Shown here: one piece after another, positions 42,942-53,961 of the stretch | How positions within the stretch are numbered: the first letter of the stretch is position 1 | Layout: every line of letters begins with the position of its first letter | Source of the DNA: Ascochyta rabiei | Lineage: Eukaryota; Ascomycota; Dothideomycetes; Pleosporales; Didymellaceae | Length of the DNA: 64,000 nt | NCBI RefSeq assembly: GCF_004011695.2 | Contig: NC_082407.1 | Span: 1,302,001-1,366,000 of the forward strand | Direction of reading: 5' to 3' | Position numbers and translations under genes: made by a program | Notes under the pieces: model-generated | Database searches by the model: none | What the model was told of the DNA's origin: nothing | The model's input: the letters and a program-made list of their open reading frames with translations, nothing else

Positions 42942-44767
42942 GTTGGCGGTTGGAGTGTGTGGTGGTGGTGGTGGTGGTGGTGGTGATGGGAGTGAGATAG
43001 AGATGACACCGGTCGAGATGAAGCGGGTGGACTGGAGATGGAATGGATGGACTGGGTGAAGAGAAGAGAAGCAGGCAGGGTGGGCAGGAATGCAGTCTAT
43101 TTATTGACAGCAGGAGCGCGGCTGCTGGCTGGGCTGGCGAGCTGGTTTCACTGCCTCCCTTCCCGCCTCAGCGAATGCAGCGAGTGCAGCGAATGCAGCG
43201 AATGCACCCAACGAATGCACGCACGTCCCACCGTTGTCAAGATCAAGACAGGGAAGCGACAAGCATCTGGCCAAGGAACGGCGGCGCTATCCTGGAAGGA
43301 GTTGTCATTGAGCACATCGCCGGCGAAAGCCTGCCTGGCGGCATCTCTGCAACCAGCCTCCAGGCGTGGCAGGAAAGGGCTCATCGTGTCACCATGACCT
43401 GCAGCGGTGTGGTGTACGTACGCCCGCAGCCTCGAGACCGCATGTACCACGGGCGACAGCGTTGGCGGCAGTGAGGAAACAGAGAAGAGCGTTGGCAAGC
43501 GAAGGCGCCAGCACCAGCGCCAGCGCCACACGGGCACAGCGGGCACAGCGGGCACCGAGGGCAGCCATCCAATCCACTGTACTCCGTATAGCGTGGTAAA
43601 TACCCACTGCTGTCATGCGTTCCCACAGCACGCAGGCTGGTTATGTCAGCTGTTATCAGCTGGAGAAAAGCTCGATGACGTACCGGTCTTACGCAGGGTA
43701 GCGGATGGTGGCTTGAAGTGCTTAGTCTTGCTGGCCATTCAGTACACACGGCATTCAGTACACACGGGACAACGGGATATCCGACTAGATTACCCGCACA
43801 AAACCAGCCTACGTCCCGCGCACGCCAGGGGCGAGCCAATCACACGCCCGAGCACGATAAGCCGCGCAACCACCCCAGCGATCGTCCACACTGCTGCCTG
43901 GAGATCTCAGCGTTGCGCCATCTTCTTGCTTGCTTGCCAACCGGCTTGCGTGCATCCTCAGCCCTTTGTTTCATGCCGCACACGCCTCACCTCCCTCACC
44001 CAGCCTCGTTTTTACACCCGTCTCCCCACCAACCAGCGTCATGACACACCCGCGATGCGCCCTTGCTGGGGGACTGGCACACAAGCGAGCGAGCGAAAAT
44101 CCCTGCGTTGTCCAGAAAAAAGAATATCGCTTGCACCAACAGACCAGCCAACCACCCATAATCCAACACCACACAATCCAACTCGCTTCCCAGCTTCCCA
44201 CTACCCAACTCCCCGGACTTTCCTTTCCTTTCCTTTCCTTTCCCTGCTGTGCCCATCTGGCTCCCTGCCGTCATGCATGCCATCCGCGCTTGGATCTGTC
44301 TGGACCAGACCGTGCCGTGCTCTGGGCTGCGTTTTCGAGCCCGCTGCTGCTGTGCATCCGTTGAGAGGCGGGGGCCAGCTTCCACGGCTGCATGTGCGTT
44401 TGCTGCTTGCGTTTGGCTGTCGCTGGTAGGGTCCGTGTGCGTGTGGGTGTGGGTGTGTGTGTGTGTAGTGGCGGCGCCGAGTGTGCGAGGTTGATTGCTG
44501 AGGCGTGCGTGACTTGGTTACTTGCTCGACTCTGCTTTGCTTCTTTTCCTTCTTCTTTTGCTTTCGTCCTCTCCTTTTTTTTTTTTTTTTTTTTTTTCTC
44601 TCTCCTATATCGATTCCAAAGTCGGGTTCAAGCAATTGTGTTCACGGAAACAAAGCAGGCGCGGGTGTATGTGTGTGTGCGAAGAATATTCTTATTAATC
44701 TAGTCATGTGGTATCTTTTCCTAGTACGCCGAAACAAGGCTGCAAGCCCAACCAAACCAGTCTTACA
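42942..44767. other. Long intergenic region with simple repeats
   Basis: About 1.8 kb with no supported gene. It contains a GGT run (42960-42984) just upstream of the GPI-type gene, GCGAATGCA nonamers (43171-43215), CCTTT repeats (44219-44242), a GT-rich patch (44430-44467) and a 22-T run (44575-44596). Confidence 0.65.
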
Positions 44768-46875
44768 TTACTTTTCGCGCGTAATCTCGTCGCTGGCGCC
44801 AGAGTCGCTGCCGTCGGCGTGCTTCTCCGCCGGCTGCAGCAGCCCGGAGCTAGTCTGGCCGTTGCCGTCTGTGGTGCGCTTGAAGTAGTTGTGGATCTCC
44901 GAGTCGAAGTGGTCGTCTTGCTCGGCTTCCTCCCAGCCCTTCTTCTCGGAGAAGTTGTGCTGCTGGCGCTCGACCCACTCGGCGCGCATCTCCTTGATCT
45001 TCTCGTCGTAGTCCAGCTTGGCGTCGTAGCCCTTGTGCTGTCCGCGCATGCGCTCCCACCACGAAAGGTGCTTCCAGTGGATCGCGATGCCGTGGTAGTC
45101 GTGCTCGCGGCCGGCGCGGATGCAGGCCCAGCGGCGCTCCTGCTCCTTGAGATCGAGGCCGGTCGTGTCCGGCAGGAACACCCACGTCAGGAGAGCGCCG
45201 ACGAGACCGAACCAGGGCACAAAGTAGAACTTGGTCTGCGTGTCGATGTAGTTGTACAGGATCGAGGCGAGCAGCGCTCCAGCCTTACCAGCAGCAGCCG
45301 AGAATCCGTGGGCGGTGGCACGCACAGGCGTCGGGAACACCTCGGCGGCGACCAGGAAGGAGACAGAGTTGGGTCCAAACTGGTTGAAGAAGGACGACAG
45401 GAAGTACATGGCCTGGAAAGCGTGGATGTTCTCGGAACGAGTGAAGAACTCAAAGTTGAACGCGGGGACGATGAAGAGGATGAAATCGGCCATGAAACCG
45501 ATGATCATCATCCACTTGCGTCCGTACAGCTTGTTGTCAATCATCAAGGACGCGAGGTAGTATCCGGCCAGCGAGACACCGACGTTGATCAGGTTGTACA
45601 GCCAACCGACCATGACCGAGTTGTTGCCAGGAGTGATGACCTTGATGAACTCGTGCTGGAAGAGCTTGTTGCCGTAGAAGAAGACATCGTTGGCGAACCA
45701 GGTGCCGGCGGTAGCCACCAGGCGAGGCCCGAAGTAGCTAAAGGTCAGCTTCAGCGAAGCAACATCGTATCCGGTAACGTGTGCCTTCTTCTTGGCGAGC
45801 TGCAGCTGCTTGGACGCAGACTTCATCTTGAAGTAACGGAAGTAGACGAGCCAAAGCGTGCCGACGGCGGGGATGGCGAAAGAGACGCGGTAGGTCCACT
45901 GGGTGACGGTCTTTGAGTAGGGAGGTGCGGATCCAGAGTGGAAGATCAGGAGCAGGAGGATCAGAATGACTTGGTTGAAGAACTGACCCCAGCCCTGCAT
46001 CAGGAAAGCACCAGTGACCTTGCGACCACGGTGCAGACGGTCCTCTTTTGTCGAGACCTTGCCGGAGCCAACAGCGTTCTCCATACCAGCGGTAGCAGTC
46101 ATGGGGTACTCACCACCAACACCGATACCGTAGAAGAACAGCGACCAGACGTAGCAGATGACCCACCCGTTCTGGGTGACGCCCCAGGCGGCAGTGAGCA
46201 TGAGAAGACCGACGAACATGATGACAGCATCCTGGATGAGACCGTGACGGCGGCCCAGCCAGTCACCAATCACACCGACGAGGATTTGGCCGACAATGAT
46301 ACCGCAGATCTCAAGGTAGTCAACAGCTTGCGTCCAGATTTCATTGCAAATATCGAATGTCGACCAGCACGCTGGAAAGGCAGCCTGCAGCAGAGGCCTG
46401 ATGTTGCCGATGGAGAAGAGAACGTAGCTACGATGAATCAGTACACAAGCACGAGGGCAAACACGAAAAGTAAGGGGAAAAAAAAAGAAAAAAAAAGGGT
46501 AGGTACTCACCCCTCGAGACCAAGACCAGCACCAGGGATCACGTAGTTCCTGAAGTAGGCACTGAAAGGGCTGAGAGGGTCCTTCTTGAACATTTGCCAC
46601 AGCTCACGGAACTCTCGCTTGTACTCTTCCTTGTCCACGTTGGTGACAAACTTGATGCGCTTGCCAATGGGCATGTCGGCCCAGTACGTGCCGGTTGCAT
46701 CGTAGAGATCGTCAGGGTGGAGGAGAGCGTGGAAAATGTCGGCCTCGTTGGAAGTCATGTCGGCTCGAATGTCCACGTCCTGGGTAGCGGTGTGGTGACC
46801 GGTCATGTTCGGCCCGTGGGGAGCAGCGACCCCATAGTCGCGGATCGAGTTTTCCTCGCTGTGTGTAGTAGCCAT
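44768..46875 (-). CDS. MFS phosphate-type transporter (Pho84/Git1 class)
   Basis: Minus strand, exons 46875-46511 and 46427-44768, intron 83 bp; 674 aa. About 12 membrane segments are visible. The loop 2-3 motif is GVIGDWLGRRHGL, followed by FFYGIGVGGEYPMTATAGME, typical of the phosphate:H+ symporter class of the major facilitator superfamily. A long central loop carries GKVSTKEDRLHRGRKVTGAF. The second half has the paired motifs FFNQFGPNSVSFLVAAEVFP and PVRATAHGFSAAAGKAGA. N- and C-terminal tails are long, hydrophilic and cytosolic, the latter ending in a Ser/Asp-rich stretch. Whether the substrate is inorganic phosphate or a glycerophosphodiester cannot be decided by eye. Confidence 0.88.
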
Positions 46876-48811
46876 TATGGCTGTTGGCAGCTGCGGTGCA
46901 GGTGCTGTGGTGTAGGTATACTAGCCCAGATGCAGGGGAGAGGTTGAAAGTCTGGTGTCAGGGTCTTCAATTGCTCTTATATGCACGAATTTTGCCCTGG
47001 TGGAGGTGGTCGAAAAATGCAAGCCAATGGTGACTTGGTTGTGGTCCGAGCCTAGTCTGGCCGATGACGTTGGCTCTAGAGAGACGCTCTGATATCAACG
47101 ATGAGGCCCGTAGCACGGGTTGCTTTTGTGATATCCCAAGTACAGTGGTGCAATGCAGCACGTTGTCCGCGATTGCTTCTGACTGGTTGTGAGGATCACA
47201 GGGGCTAACAGCAGATGCTGGGAATAATGCCGGGGATTCCGCTGGTGCGTCGAATCGACAGAGCCAGCGTGCAATAGTGCAGATGGCCGACGTCAATGCC
47301 AAATGCCGATATCAGAGTGCAGCGTGGATGCACCCGGTTGCTGAGAGGCAGGCAATGAAGAGGTGCTGGAAGGCCACGGGGTAGGGCGCGGCAGGTAGGA
47401 CAAAGGCACAGATGCACAACAGGTGCGAACGCTCAGTGCGAGGAGGCTGAAGAGCGGTAGCAGCTCCTTGGATAGCTTATATACGGGTACCAGTCTCTTG
47501 AGAAAATTTCTAGTGTCCCCACGGTCGCGTCCGGCGGGCTCGTTGGAATCGGAAGTTCAAGCAACCCCGGCGCGGCCAATGCGGTAGTTGCTCGCGTGCC
47601 CCATCTAATCGACCGCTTTGGGCCGCGGTCTGCGTCCTGACAGGGCGAAATCAGTGCTGCTGGATGCGCCTGGCTCTGCGACGCTCCACCTGCCAGGCTA
47701 AGCGTGCTGGAGCTGCTGCCGAAGCCCTGCTTCCCCAGAATCGCATGCCCGCAGCTCTTCACGACGTGCTCGACGTCCGGCTTCGAGGACCAAGGCTACG
47801 CCCAGCAGAGGCAAGCACTCCCAAGCCGAAAGCTTCGCAGGGCGTGGCGCCCTTGGGCTGCGCGGCACAGCAGGATGAGGACGGCCGCCGTCGACGCATC
47901 TGGCGGCGAAGGCTCTTCGAGCATGAAGCTGGCGCTGGCCAATCACGGCACGGAGCGCCAAAACGTGCTGTGTTCGCTCGCTGAGAGGCCAGAGCCAAGG
48001 CCCGCAAAGGAGCCGCATCCTGGTCCGCGCGCATCGATCCTCGCCTGACGACCTCAACGTGCTCCCCCGACGCGCTGCGAAGTCAGATCGCGCAGCCTGT
48101 CTCGGGTGTGTCGGAGGCTGCGTGGTGATCGTGGTCGCAACGACATGAATCTACAAGCAATGGATCGTGGCTGCCTGCAAAGACGCGCACAGCAAGCCCT
48201 GCGACGACAGAGTCAAGTGTGATGCCAGCATCTCTGGCTGAATGGACCCTGGGTCTCCACTTGTCTCTGCCGCACCTGTTCTGAAAGACCCCTGGGGCAA
48301 GCAGCGGAGGCGGGAACAAGGAGGTGGGTCGTTGGGAGGAGCGTCCGTCGGAGCAAGCCGTGAGGGTGGCGAGCCGGGCACATGGCTACAAAAAGCAAGG
48401 TCGATGGGCTCGTGGCCGCTGGGTCTTCTGTGCTCTGCTCGGACACGTCCCAGCCTCGAGCTGTTCTGCTCAGTTGAGCCTTGTGAACACTGCTGCTCAT
48501 CCACGGCGTCACTCCCCAGCCCAGCTAGGGTCAGCTTGATATCGCTGTGCGTTTGATGTTGATATTAGGTATGTGCTCTGTGGGTAACACGATAGTACAG
48601 GGATCCATCCATCCAGCGGTCCTTGTCCATCTACGCTAGTGGTGTCAGGCCAGGTCCGTTCGTCGACACGACACGAACAAGCAAAGACAGGCAAGGCCAC
48701 TCAGTGACACACAGCACGCCGCCAATTGGCAACCGTACACCCAACGCTATGCAGAGCTCCACCAACCCCAAGGCAAAATGCTCGTCAAATGGAAACTACA
48801 GGCTGGACACC
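46876..48811. promoter_or_regulatory. 1.9 kb upstream region of the MFS transporter
   Basis: No gene supported. Three CACGTT/AACGTG hexamers (47159-47164, 47962-47967, 48056-48061) match the weaker form of the Pho4/NUC-1 bHLH site that controls phosphate genes; such hexamers also occur by chance at about one per 2 kb per strand. Part of the right end is the 3' flank of the next gene. Confidence 0.3.
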
Positions 48812-51800
48812 TCAGTCCAGCCAATTTTGATACTTGCACGCGCATCCTCCAGACCCTCCATCTATGGGTCCACTTACATTCGGACGGCCTTGGGTGCCGT
48901 TGACGAGATTGCCTCCGAATGCACGATCTTCAAACTGGAAGGAGCGCTTCGAAGCCTCGTTCTTGATGCTACCGTCGTCCTCCATCTGGTAGCAGTAGAG
49001 GTTCTTCTTCGCCGCATTACCGCCATGACGGTCAATCGTGACAGTAACCGGGTAGGGAAAGGTCCCTGGGCGCAAGAGGTCGCTCGACCCGCTCTGCGTA
49101 GAGTTTTGCAGAAGTGGCTTGCTCGCTTGGCTGCGCGTCCAGATCTGAACGAGGAAACGCGTCTCGGAGAACGTGCATCGGAGCGTGGCAGCCTCTTCCG
49201 TGCTGCCGCCGTCGGTGTCTGCAGGATTGCCACCACGATTGGTTCCGTTGATTTGTTTCAGGAAGATCGTTCGGTCGTAATACGTGTAGAAGCCGTAGTG
49301 CTCGTTCTCTTTCCCTCGGTTGTACAACCGGAGCGGTTGCCCGGATGGGAAGGGAAGCAAGTTGGCTGGCGCGGCAGTTCCATCTGGGTTGAGCACCGGT
49401 GCAGGGATGGCTGCAGTGATGTTCGTGGGATCACTGCCAGCTCGCTTCGTAAGACGAGACGCAGTAGCTTGTGGCTCTTTGAACGACACGGACAAGGGCG
49501 TGTCTTCGCCATCAAAAGGCGCGTTGTTTGCGTCTGTCGTCTCTCCCAGAAACACCATATCATCACGGCTTGGCGGCGCAGGAGATGGCGAGGGCACTGA
49601 GCGAGCGCTCAAGAAGCGTGAGCGAATGAATGCACCAACGGAGACTGCGTTCGCTGCTCGCTTCTTGCTCTGCGTTGTCGAAGGCGTTGCTGCGCTACTG
49701 TTGTCGAACGTGATTTCAATCTCAAAGTTGGGTTGGTCAGGCTTGTTGGGCTTTACTGAGTCTTGCAGCTCTTTGGGAAGCGCGCAGCTCCACAGAGTAG
49801 TGGGGGCGACACATCCGCTCTGCTCCTCAACTGCCTCAGGTTGAGCAATCGTCAAGACCCCTGTAGGAATGGGAGGATAGTTCGTCAAGGTCAACCACTC
49901 GGAGGTCGACGAAGTTGATTCACCACCTGATTGGGTTGCGATGGGTGTGGTCTGAGTCGTGCCGTCCTTCTTCCTCGAGAAGACAACAATGATAGGAATG
50001 AGAATCGCAAGCAAGACGACCAGAAAAAGGCAGCAACCGCAGCACCAGAAGAAACAACCACGCTTCTTCTTCTTCTTCTTTTCTTCGGGCTTCTCTTGTT
50101 GCTTTCGCTTCAGACACGGTAACACTGTCTCCATGTCGAACACCTTTCGATGCTTCTTCTGTCGTTTCAAGTCAGGCGTGGAGGCTTGTGAGCTCGATCG
50201 GTTTCTGTCGTCGTAGCTGAAACGAGACGCTTTCTGAGCAGAAGTTGGAGGCGGTGCAAACGTAGGCAGGTGAGGGGAGGGGCTATTGGACCTGGATGCA
50301 TATGACCCCACGCCCTGCAAACGCGGCGCTGGCCAGGATGTGTGGCTCTGTTGCATCGCTGGCTGTGAGTTTGTGTTCAGAAGCTGAACGTTGACATCTG
50401 GTCGTCGATCTTGTAACTCAATGTTGATATTGATGGGTCGTGGTGGCTCTTCTACTTGACGAGGCATCAGAACTGTTGCCATAGCTGCTGTCGCAACAAC
50501 AGGAGTTGCAGACATTGTTGATGGTGCCGAGGTCACGTTGCGATCCGGAGTCGCTGCCGTTCGTTGTTGATTTCCCTGCGCAACAGTTGTATAGGTCGCT
50601 TGCAGAGGAACTTCTTCCATTACCGTATTCGGAGAGATGTATCGAGATGTCACATGGTCTTCGACCGGCATAGGTACTGCTATAGGTAGCGCATCTCGGG
50701 AAGGCGGATCGTTTGCCAGAGGAGACTTCTCCATCGTTGTCCAGCTACCAGTAGGCAAACTTGCAGGCGACCCTTTACTCATGCTGTATTGGACAGGTAG
50801 ATTTGGTACGTCAGGTGTCTTTGGCCCATAATGATCACCCTTGGGCCATGTGGCAGTCAACGGTGTTGTAACAAACGGTGTTGTGATGACGTTCCACCAT
50901 CCTTGCGATCGTCGTGGAGTGGGCAGAAGAGACGTATCGACAGTCAACGACGTCTCAATCGTCCTCTCACACAAAGGCGTCTCATCCTCCTCGAAAAAGG
51001 TGTCGCTTGACATAACACGATCTTTGCGTTGCACACTGTCATTGTACTCCTCGAAAGCTGTCCCGTTGGAGCCGAGCGTGCCATTTCCGTTATGCGTTGG
51101 TGGTTCTGGGGCAGGCAGAACGTTCGTAGGGGCGCCTGACGATCCGACCATACCGAGTGGAAGGGCAGGAACGGGGGGTATGTTGTGATCCATGAAATGA
51201 GTATTGAACGTGTTGCGGGAATACACACTGGTTGTATAGTCTGATGCGGTGTAAGGTGTGTCCGGTGACCAGACCGATTGCATTGGCATAGCAGGAGTGA
51301 TGATGATGCTGGGTGTGACCAGAGTGATGTCGCTTCCTGATCGCTGGCGAGCGCCTTGATACGGACTAAAATCAGAAGCACTGTCTGTAGGGATAGTGAT
51401 ACCAATGGGTATAGGCCGGTCCCAAGGGGATATTTCGTTCCATGTACCAGTGCCTGGAGCTGGAGCCAGTGAATCAGCAGTGTGAGGCTCATGATCGATG
51501 CTCGGGAGCCTGCGATGTGAAGTATTGGGCTGAGGAGTGCCTTTCGTGATCCCTAACCCTTTGAATTTGGTTGATGAGCGTCCGACGCTGAACCAGCTTT
51601 GCTTTCTGGCCAATCTGTTGCCGTGCAACTCATCCTCAGGAAACACCTGATGTGGCGCATCGCCCTTGTGTCTTGTAAAGCTCGTATCTAGTCTTGCCTG
51701 TCTCTCCAGGAGCTCTCGCCGCCTACTCTTCTGTCGAGATACACGCGATGTGAACGATCTGGAGCTCCGTCTGCTGGCGGTTCTTCGCGAAGATGTCAAG

Positions 51801-52000
51801 GCATCGCTGTCCCACTCTTCCTTCTCTTGAGTCGCCCTAGGTAAAGCAAATGTGCCATCAAAATGTCCGTTCATATGTATAACTATCTGGTCGTCGCGGT
51901 CTTTGCGTTGTGTGGAACGGTCGAAATCTGAGTTGGTGGGTCTTGCTGCTCTCGCGAGTGACTGTGACGATGGCTGTGTGCCGAAGATGGTTGTGTTCAT
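48812..52000 (-). CDS. Large single-pass membrane protein, conserved in fungi (DUF7820-like)
   Basis: One long open frame of 1062 codons from ATG 52000 (MNTTIFGTQ). Residues 1 to about 645 are disordered, Ser/Pro/Thr-rich and presumably cytosolic. A short basic run (KKKKKKRG) precedes a Cys-rich membrane segment (CFFWCCGCCLFLVVLLAILI) at roughly 648-675. The remaining 390 residues would be outside the cell or in the lumen. They contain conserved stretches (SGCVAPTTLWSCALPKE, FEIEITFDNSS, RLYNRGKENEHYGFYTYYDR, LRCTFSETRFLVQIWTRSQ, PYPVTVTIDRHGGN) and end CACKYQNWLD. Fungal members are often annotated as glycoprotease-family by similarity, but I see no protease site. The Cys cluster before the membrane could be palmitoylated. 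Confidence 0.85.
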   Translation of the reverse strand: MNTTIFGTQPSSQSLARAARPTNSDFDRSTQRKDRDDQIVIHMNGHFDGTFALPRATQEKEEWDSDALTSSRRTASRRSSRSFTSRVSRQKSRRRELLERQARLDTSFTRHKGDAPHQVFPEDELHGNRLARKQSWFSVGRSSTKFKGLGITKGTPQPNTSHRRLPSIDHEPHTADSLAPAPGTGTWNEISPWDRPIPIGITIPTDSASDFSPYQGARQRSGSDITLVTPSIIITPAMPMQSVWSPDTPYTASDYTTSVYSRNTFNTHFMDHNIPPVPALPLGMVGSSGAPTNVLPAPEPPTHNGNGTLGSNGTAFEEYNDSVQRKDRVMSSDTFFEEDETPLCERTIETSLTVDTSLLPTPRRSQGWWNVITTPFVTTPLTATWPKGDHYGPKTPDVPNLPVQYSMSKGSPASLPTGSWTTMEKSPLANDPPSRDALPIAVPMPVEDHVTSRYISPNTVMEEVPLQATYTTVAQGNQQRTAATPDRNVTSAPSTMSATPVVATAAMATVLMPRQVEEPPRPININIELQDRRPDVNVQLLNTNSQPAMQQSHTSWPAPRLQGVGSYASRSNSPSPHLPTFAPPPTSAQKASRFSYDDRNRSSSQASTPDLKRQKKHRKVFDMETVLPCLKRKQQEKPEEKKKKKKRGCFFWCCGCCLFLVVLLAILIPIIVVFSRKKDGTTQTTPIATQSGGESTSSTSEWLTLTNYPPIPTGVLTIAQPEAVEEQSGCVAPTTLWSCALPKELQDSVKPNKPDQPNFEIEITFDNSSAATPSTTQSKKRAANAVSVGAFIRSRFLSARSVPSPSPAPPSRDDMVFLGETTDANNAPFDGEDTPLSVSFKEPQATASRLTKRAGSDPTNITAAIPAPVLNPDGTAAPANLLPFPSGQPLRLYNRGKENEHYGFYTYYDRTIFLKQINGTNRGGNPADTDGGSTEEAATLRCTFSETRFLVQIWTRSQASKPLLQNSTQSGSSDLLRPGTFPYPVTVTIDRHGGNAAKKNLYCYQMEDDGSIKNEASKRSFQFEDRAFGGNLVNGTQGRPNVSGPIDGGSGGCACKYQNWLD

Positions 52001-53961
52001 GTCGATTTACGCAGAATGTTTCGTAGGGTTCGATCGTGATAGTAAATTATGAACAAAGCATTGCAGTCGCCGTGAATCTAACGATGAGACAGGTCTTCGT
52101 AAATCTGAATCTTTCTTTTCGCGAGGGTCATACGCGAGACTTCAAGAAATCGAACAATGGAGACAATAGGTAGAGAACGTGAAAGTGAAGGTGAGTGACG
52201 ACGGTCTGAAAGAAACAAGACAAAAGAACGAAAAGGAAGCTCGCCTACAGACACGACATGTAGGCCCCCAGATCTTCTTGAACTACCTGAGCGCACAGGC
52301 TACTCTATTGCATGTCAGTGGTATCCTTACACAGTCCTCTGCCTCGTCCTCTAATTTGTCAGAAGCGCCAGCTACGCTGGCCTGGACAAGCTTCCGTTCG
52401 CCCCAGCAACAGTCGACAGTGAGCGGCGAATGAATGTGATTGGACGCAATCACCCAAATCGGGCTCGCGGGGGGCGCCATCTTCCAGGCGTGAGGCTTAA
52501 TAACCGCCCAAGATTCGCTGGAAGTAGAATTGTACCACACGAAGCAAGATTTGAGACGCTCCAGAGACGGACCTGGACGCTGTGGCAGGTAAAATGAGGG
52601 GGAGCCAGTGAGGTGCGAGAACGAAGCAGCTGTAAGCGCCCACCATCGCAGAGCCGCCAACGGTTGGACGGCGCCCCGCTCAAGCGTGTAACCCTTTCTA
52701 GCCATCGACATTCTTTCTGCGACATTCAGTTCCGATACATCCAGGTCGCGTGCTTGCTATGAAAAGCTGTTAAGACAAAGTTGTGTTATGGTACCTATAT
52801 GCCGATTGACAATGGCTGCTTAGACTCCACCGGCAGCAGCACCCACGTGGAAGAGGAGCAGAGTTGGGTGAGGAAGCACGTTGTACGGTGCATTGAACAT
52901 GGCTTATTGTGGCCGGCGCGATGGTCATGGCTGGGTGTCGAACAAGTTGAAGAGGGTCGATGGTGTGAAGCAGAAGCCGGTGACCATTTTGAGTATTGGG
53001 CTGCCACATGAGCGGGTAGTGCACTGACAGCTGGGACGCACAAATGTGCGAGCGAGGTATGGCGAGGTGACCCAGAGACTGTTGGGGACAGCTCAAGGGA
53101 TGGACGTACAGCGACACCTGGAGACGACCGCAGCTCCCTAGCTGAACGGTTCGTCTGTGCTGGTTTGGCCGCCGCGTGGTCGCTGAGAGCAGCTACAGCT
53201 AGCTACAGCTGGGTAACACGTGCTAAAGATCTTAGCTCACATCACCGCAGACCATTTTCCTGCTGCATCTGCCCTGGGAGATTCAGAACCAGATCGGCCA
53301 TGGTGGTGGTGGTGGTGGTGGTGGTGATGATGATGATGTCCCAAGGGGCAAGCATGTGGTGGAGCCCGCGTGCTAGTCAGGGCGTCCCAATGATTCGAAG
53401 CTTGCCAAGCACGACTCAAGACGGTAAATTATCTATCGCAAGGCGCTCCTTTTCGACTGCAGGCATTCGCTCTTTGCATGCAGCTGCCCCGTGTCATTGT
53501 GCCTTTGCCTCTCGATCGCCTGCGAGGAGAGCTGTCTTCCCACGTTGCACTGCAGATCTCGCTCCCTTCCCGCTGCAGGTGCGACCGCCTCGCTTTGACG
53601 TTGGCAAACCTTCAGTGCGCAGCCAGCTGTCCTCATCGCGATTAACGCGCCTTGCTTTTTGCCGCGCATTGCTTATCGCTCCACGTTGGTTACAGCTCGA
53701 CAGCACTGCGGTCAGAGGCTACGCGCAATCGGTCCCTGTGCATTCCGCGCACTTTACAACCCCGATAAAGTCACGCTGGCGTCTCAATCCTCCTTCTCCA
53801 GTAACGCTGGCCAACGCCGACGGCGCTCATCGGCCGCCAGAACACAACCGCCAAACCTGAATCTCGGTCTTCCCAACAGCCTAGGGACAACCAGCGGTGT
53901 ATCGGGCGGCTCACTGGGCAACGCCCTGCCCACCATCCCCGGCACACCAGCTGCTCTCGAC
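52001..53961. promoter_or_regulatory. Long divergent intergenic region
   Basis: About 1.96 kb between divergent starts. Contains a GGT run then ATG repeats (53299-53339). Several open frames cross it but composition and lack of motifs argue against coding. Frame 53659-53961 is open into the mannosyltransferase start but lacks an ATG. Confidence 0.55.

Noticed and set aside
44708..45916. 402-codon plus-strand frame over the MFS transporter
   Set aside because: Valine/leucine-rich mirror of a membrane protein gene; no motif of its own.
47664..48057. Overlapping frames of 106-119 codons on both strands
   Set aside because: Mutually overlapping in GC-rich sequence, no domain, no splice partner; treated as upstream region of the transporter.
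53165..53860. 231-codon plus-strand frame in the divergent gap
   Set aside because: Contains poly-Val/poly-Met from a GGT/ATG repeat and no recognisable protein features.
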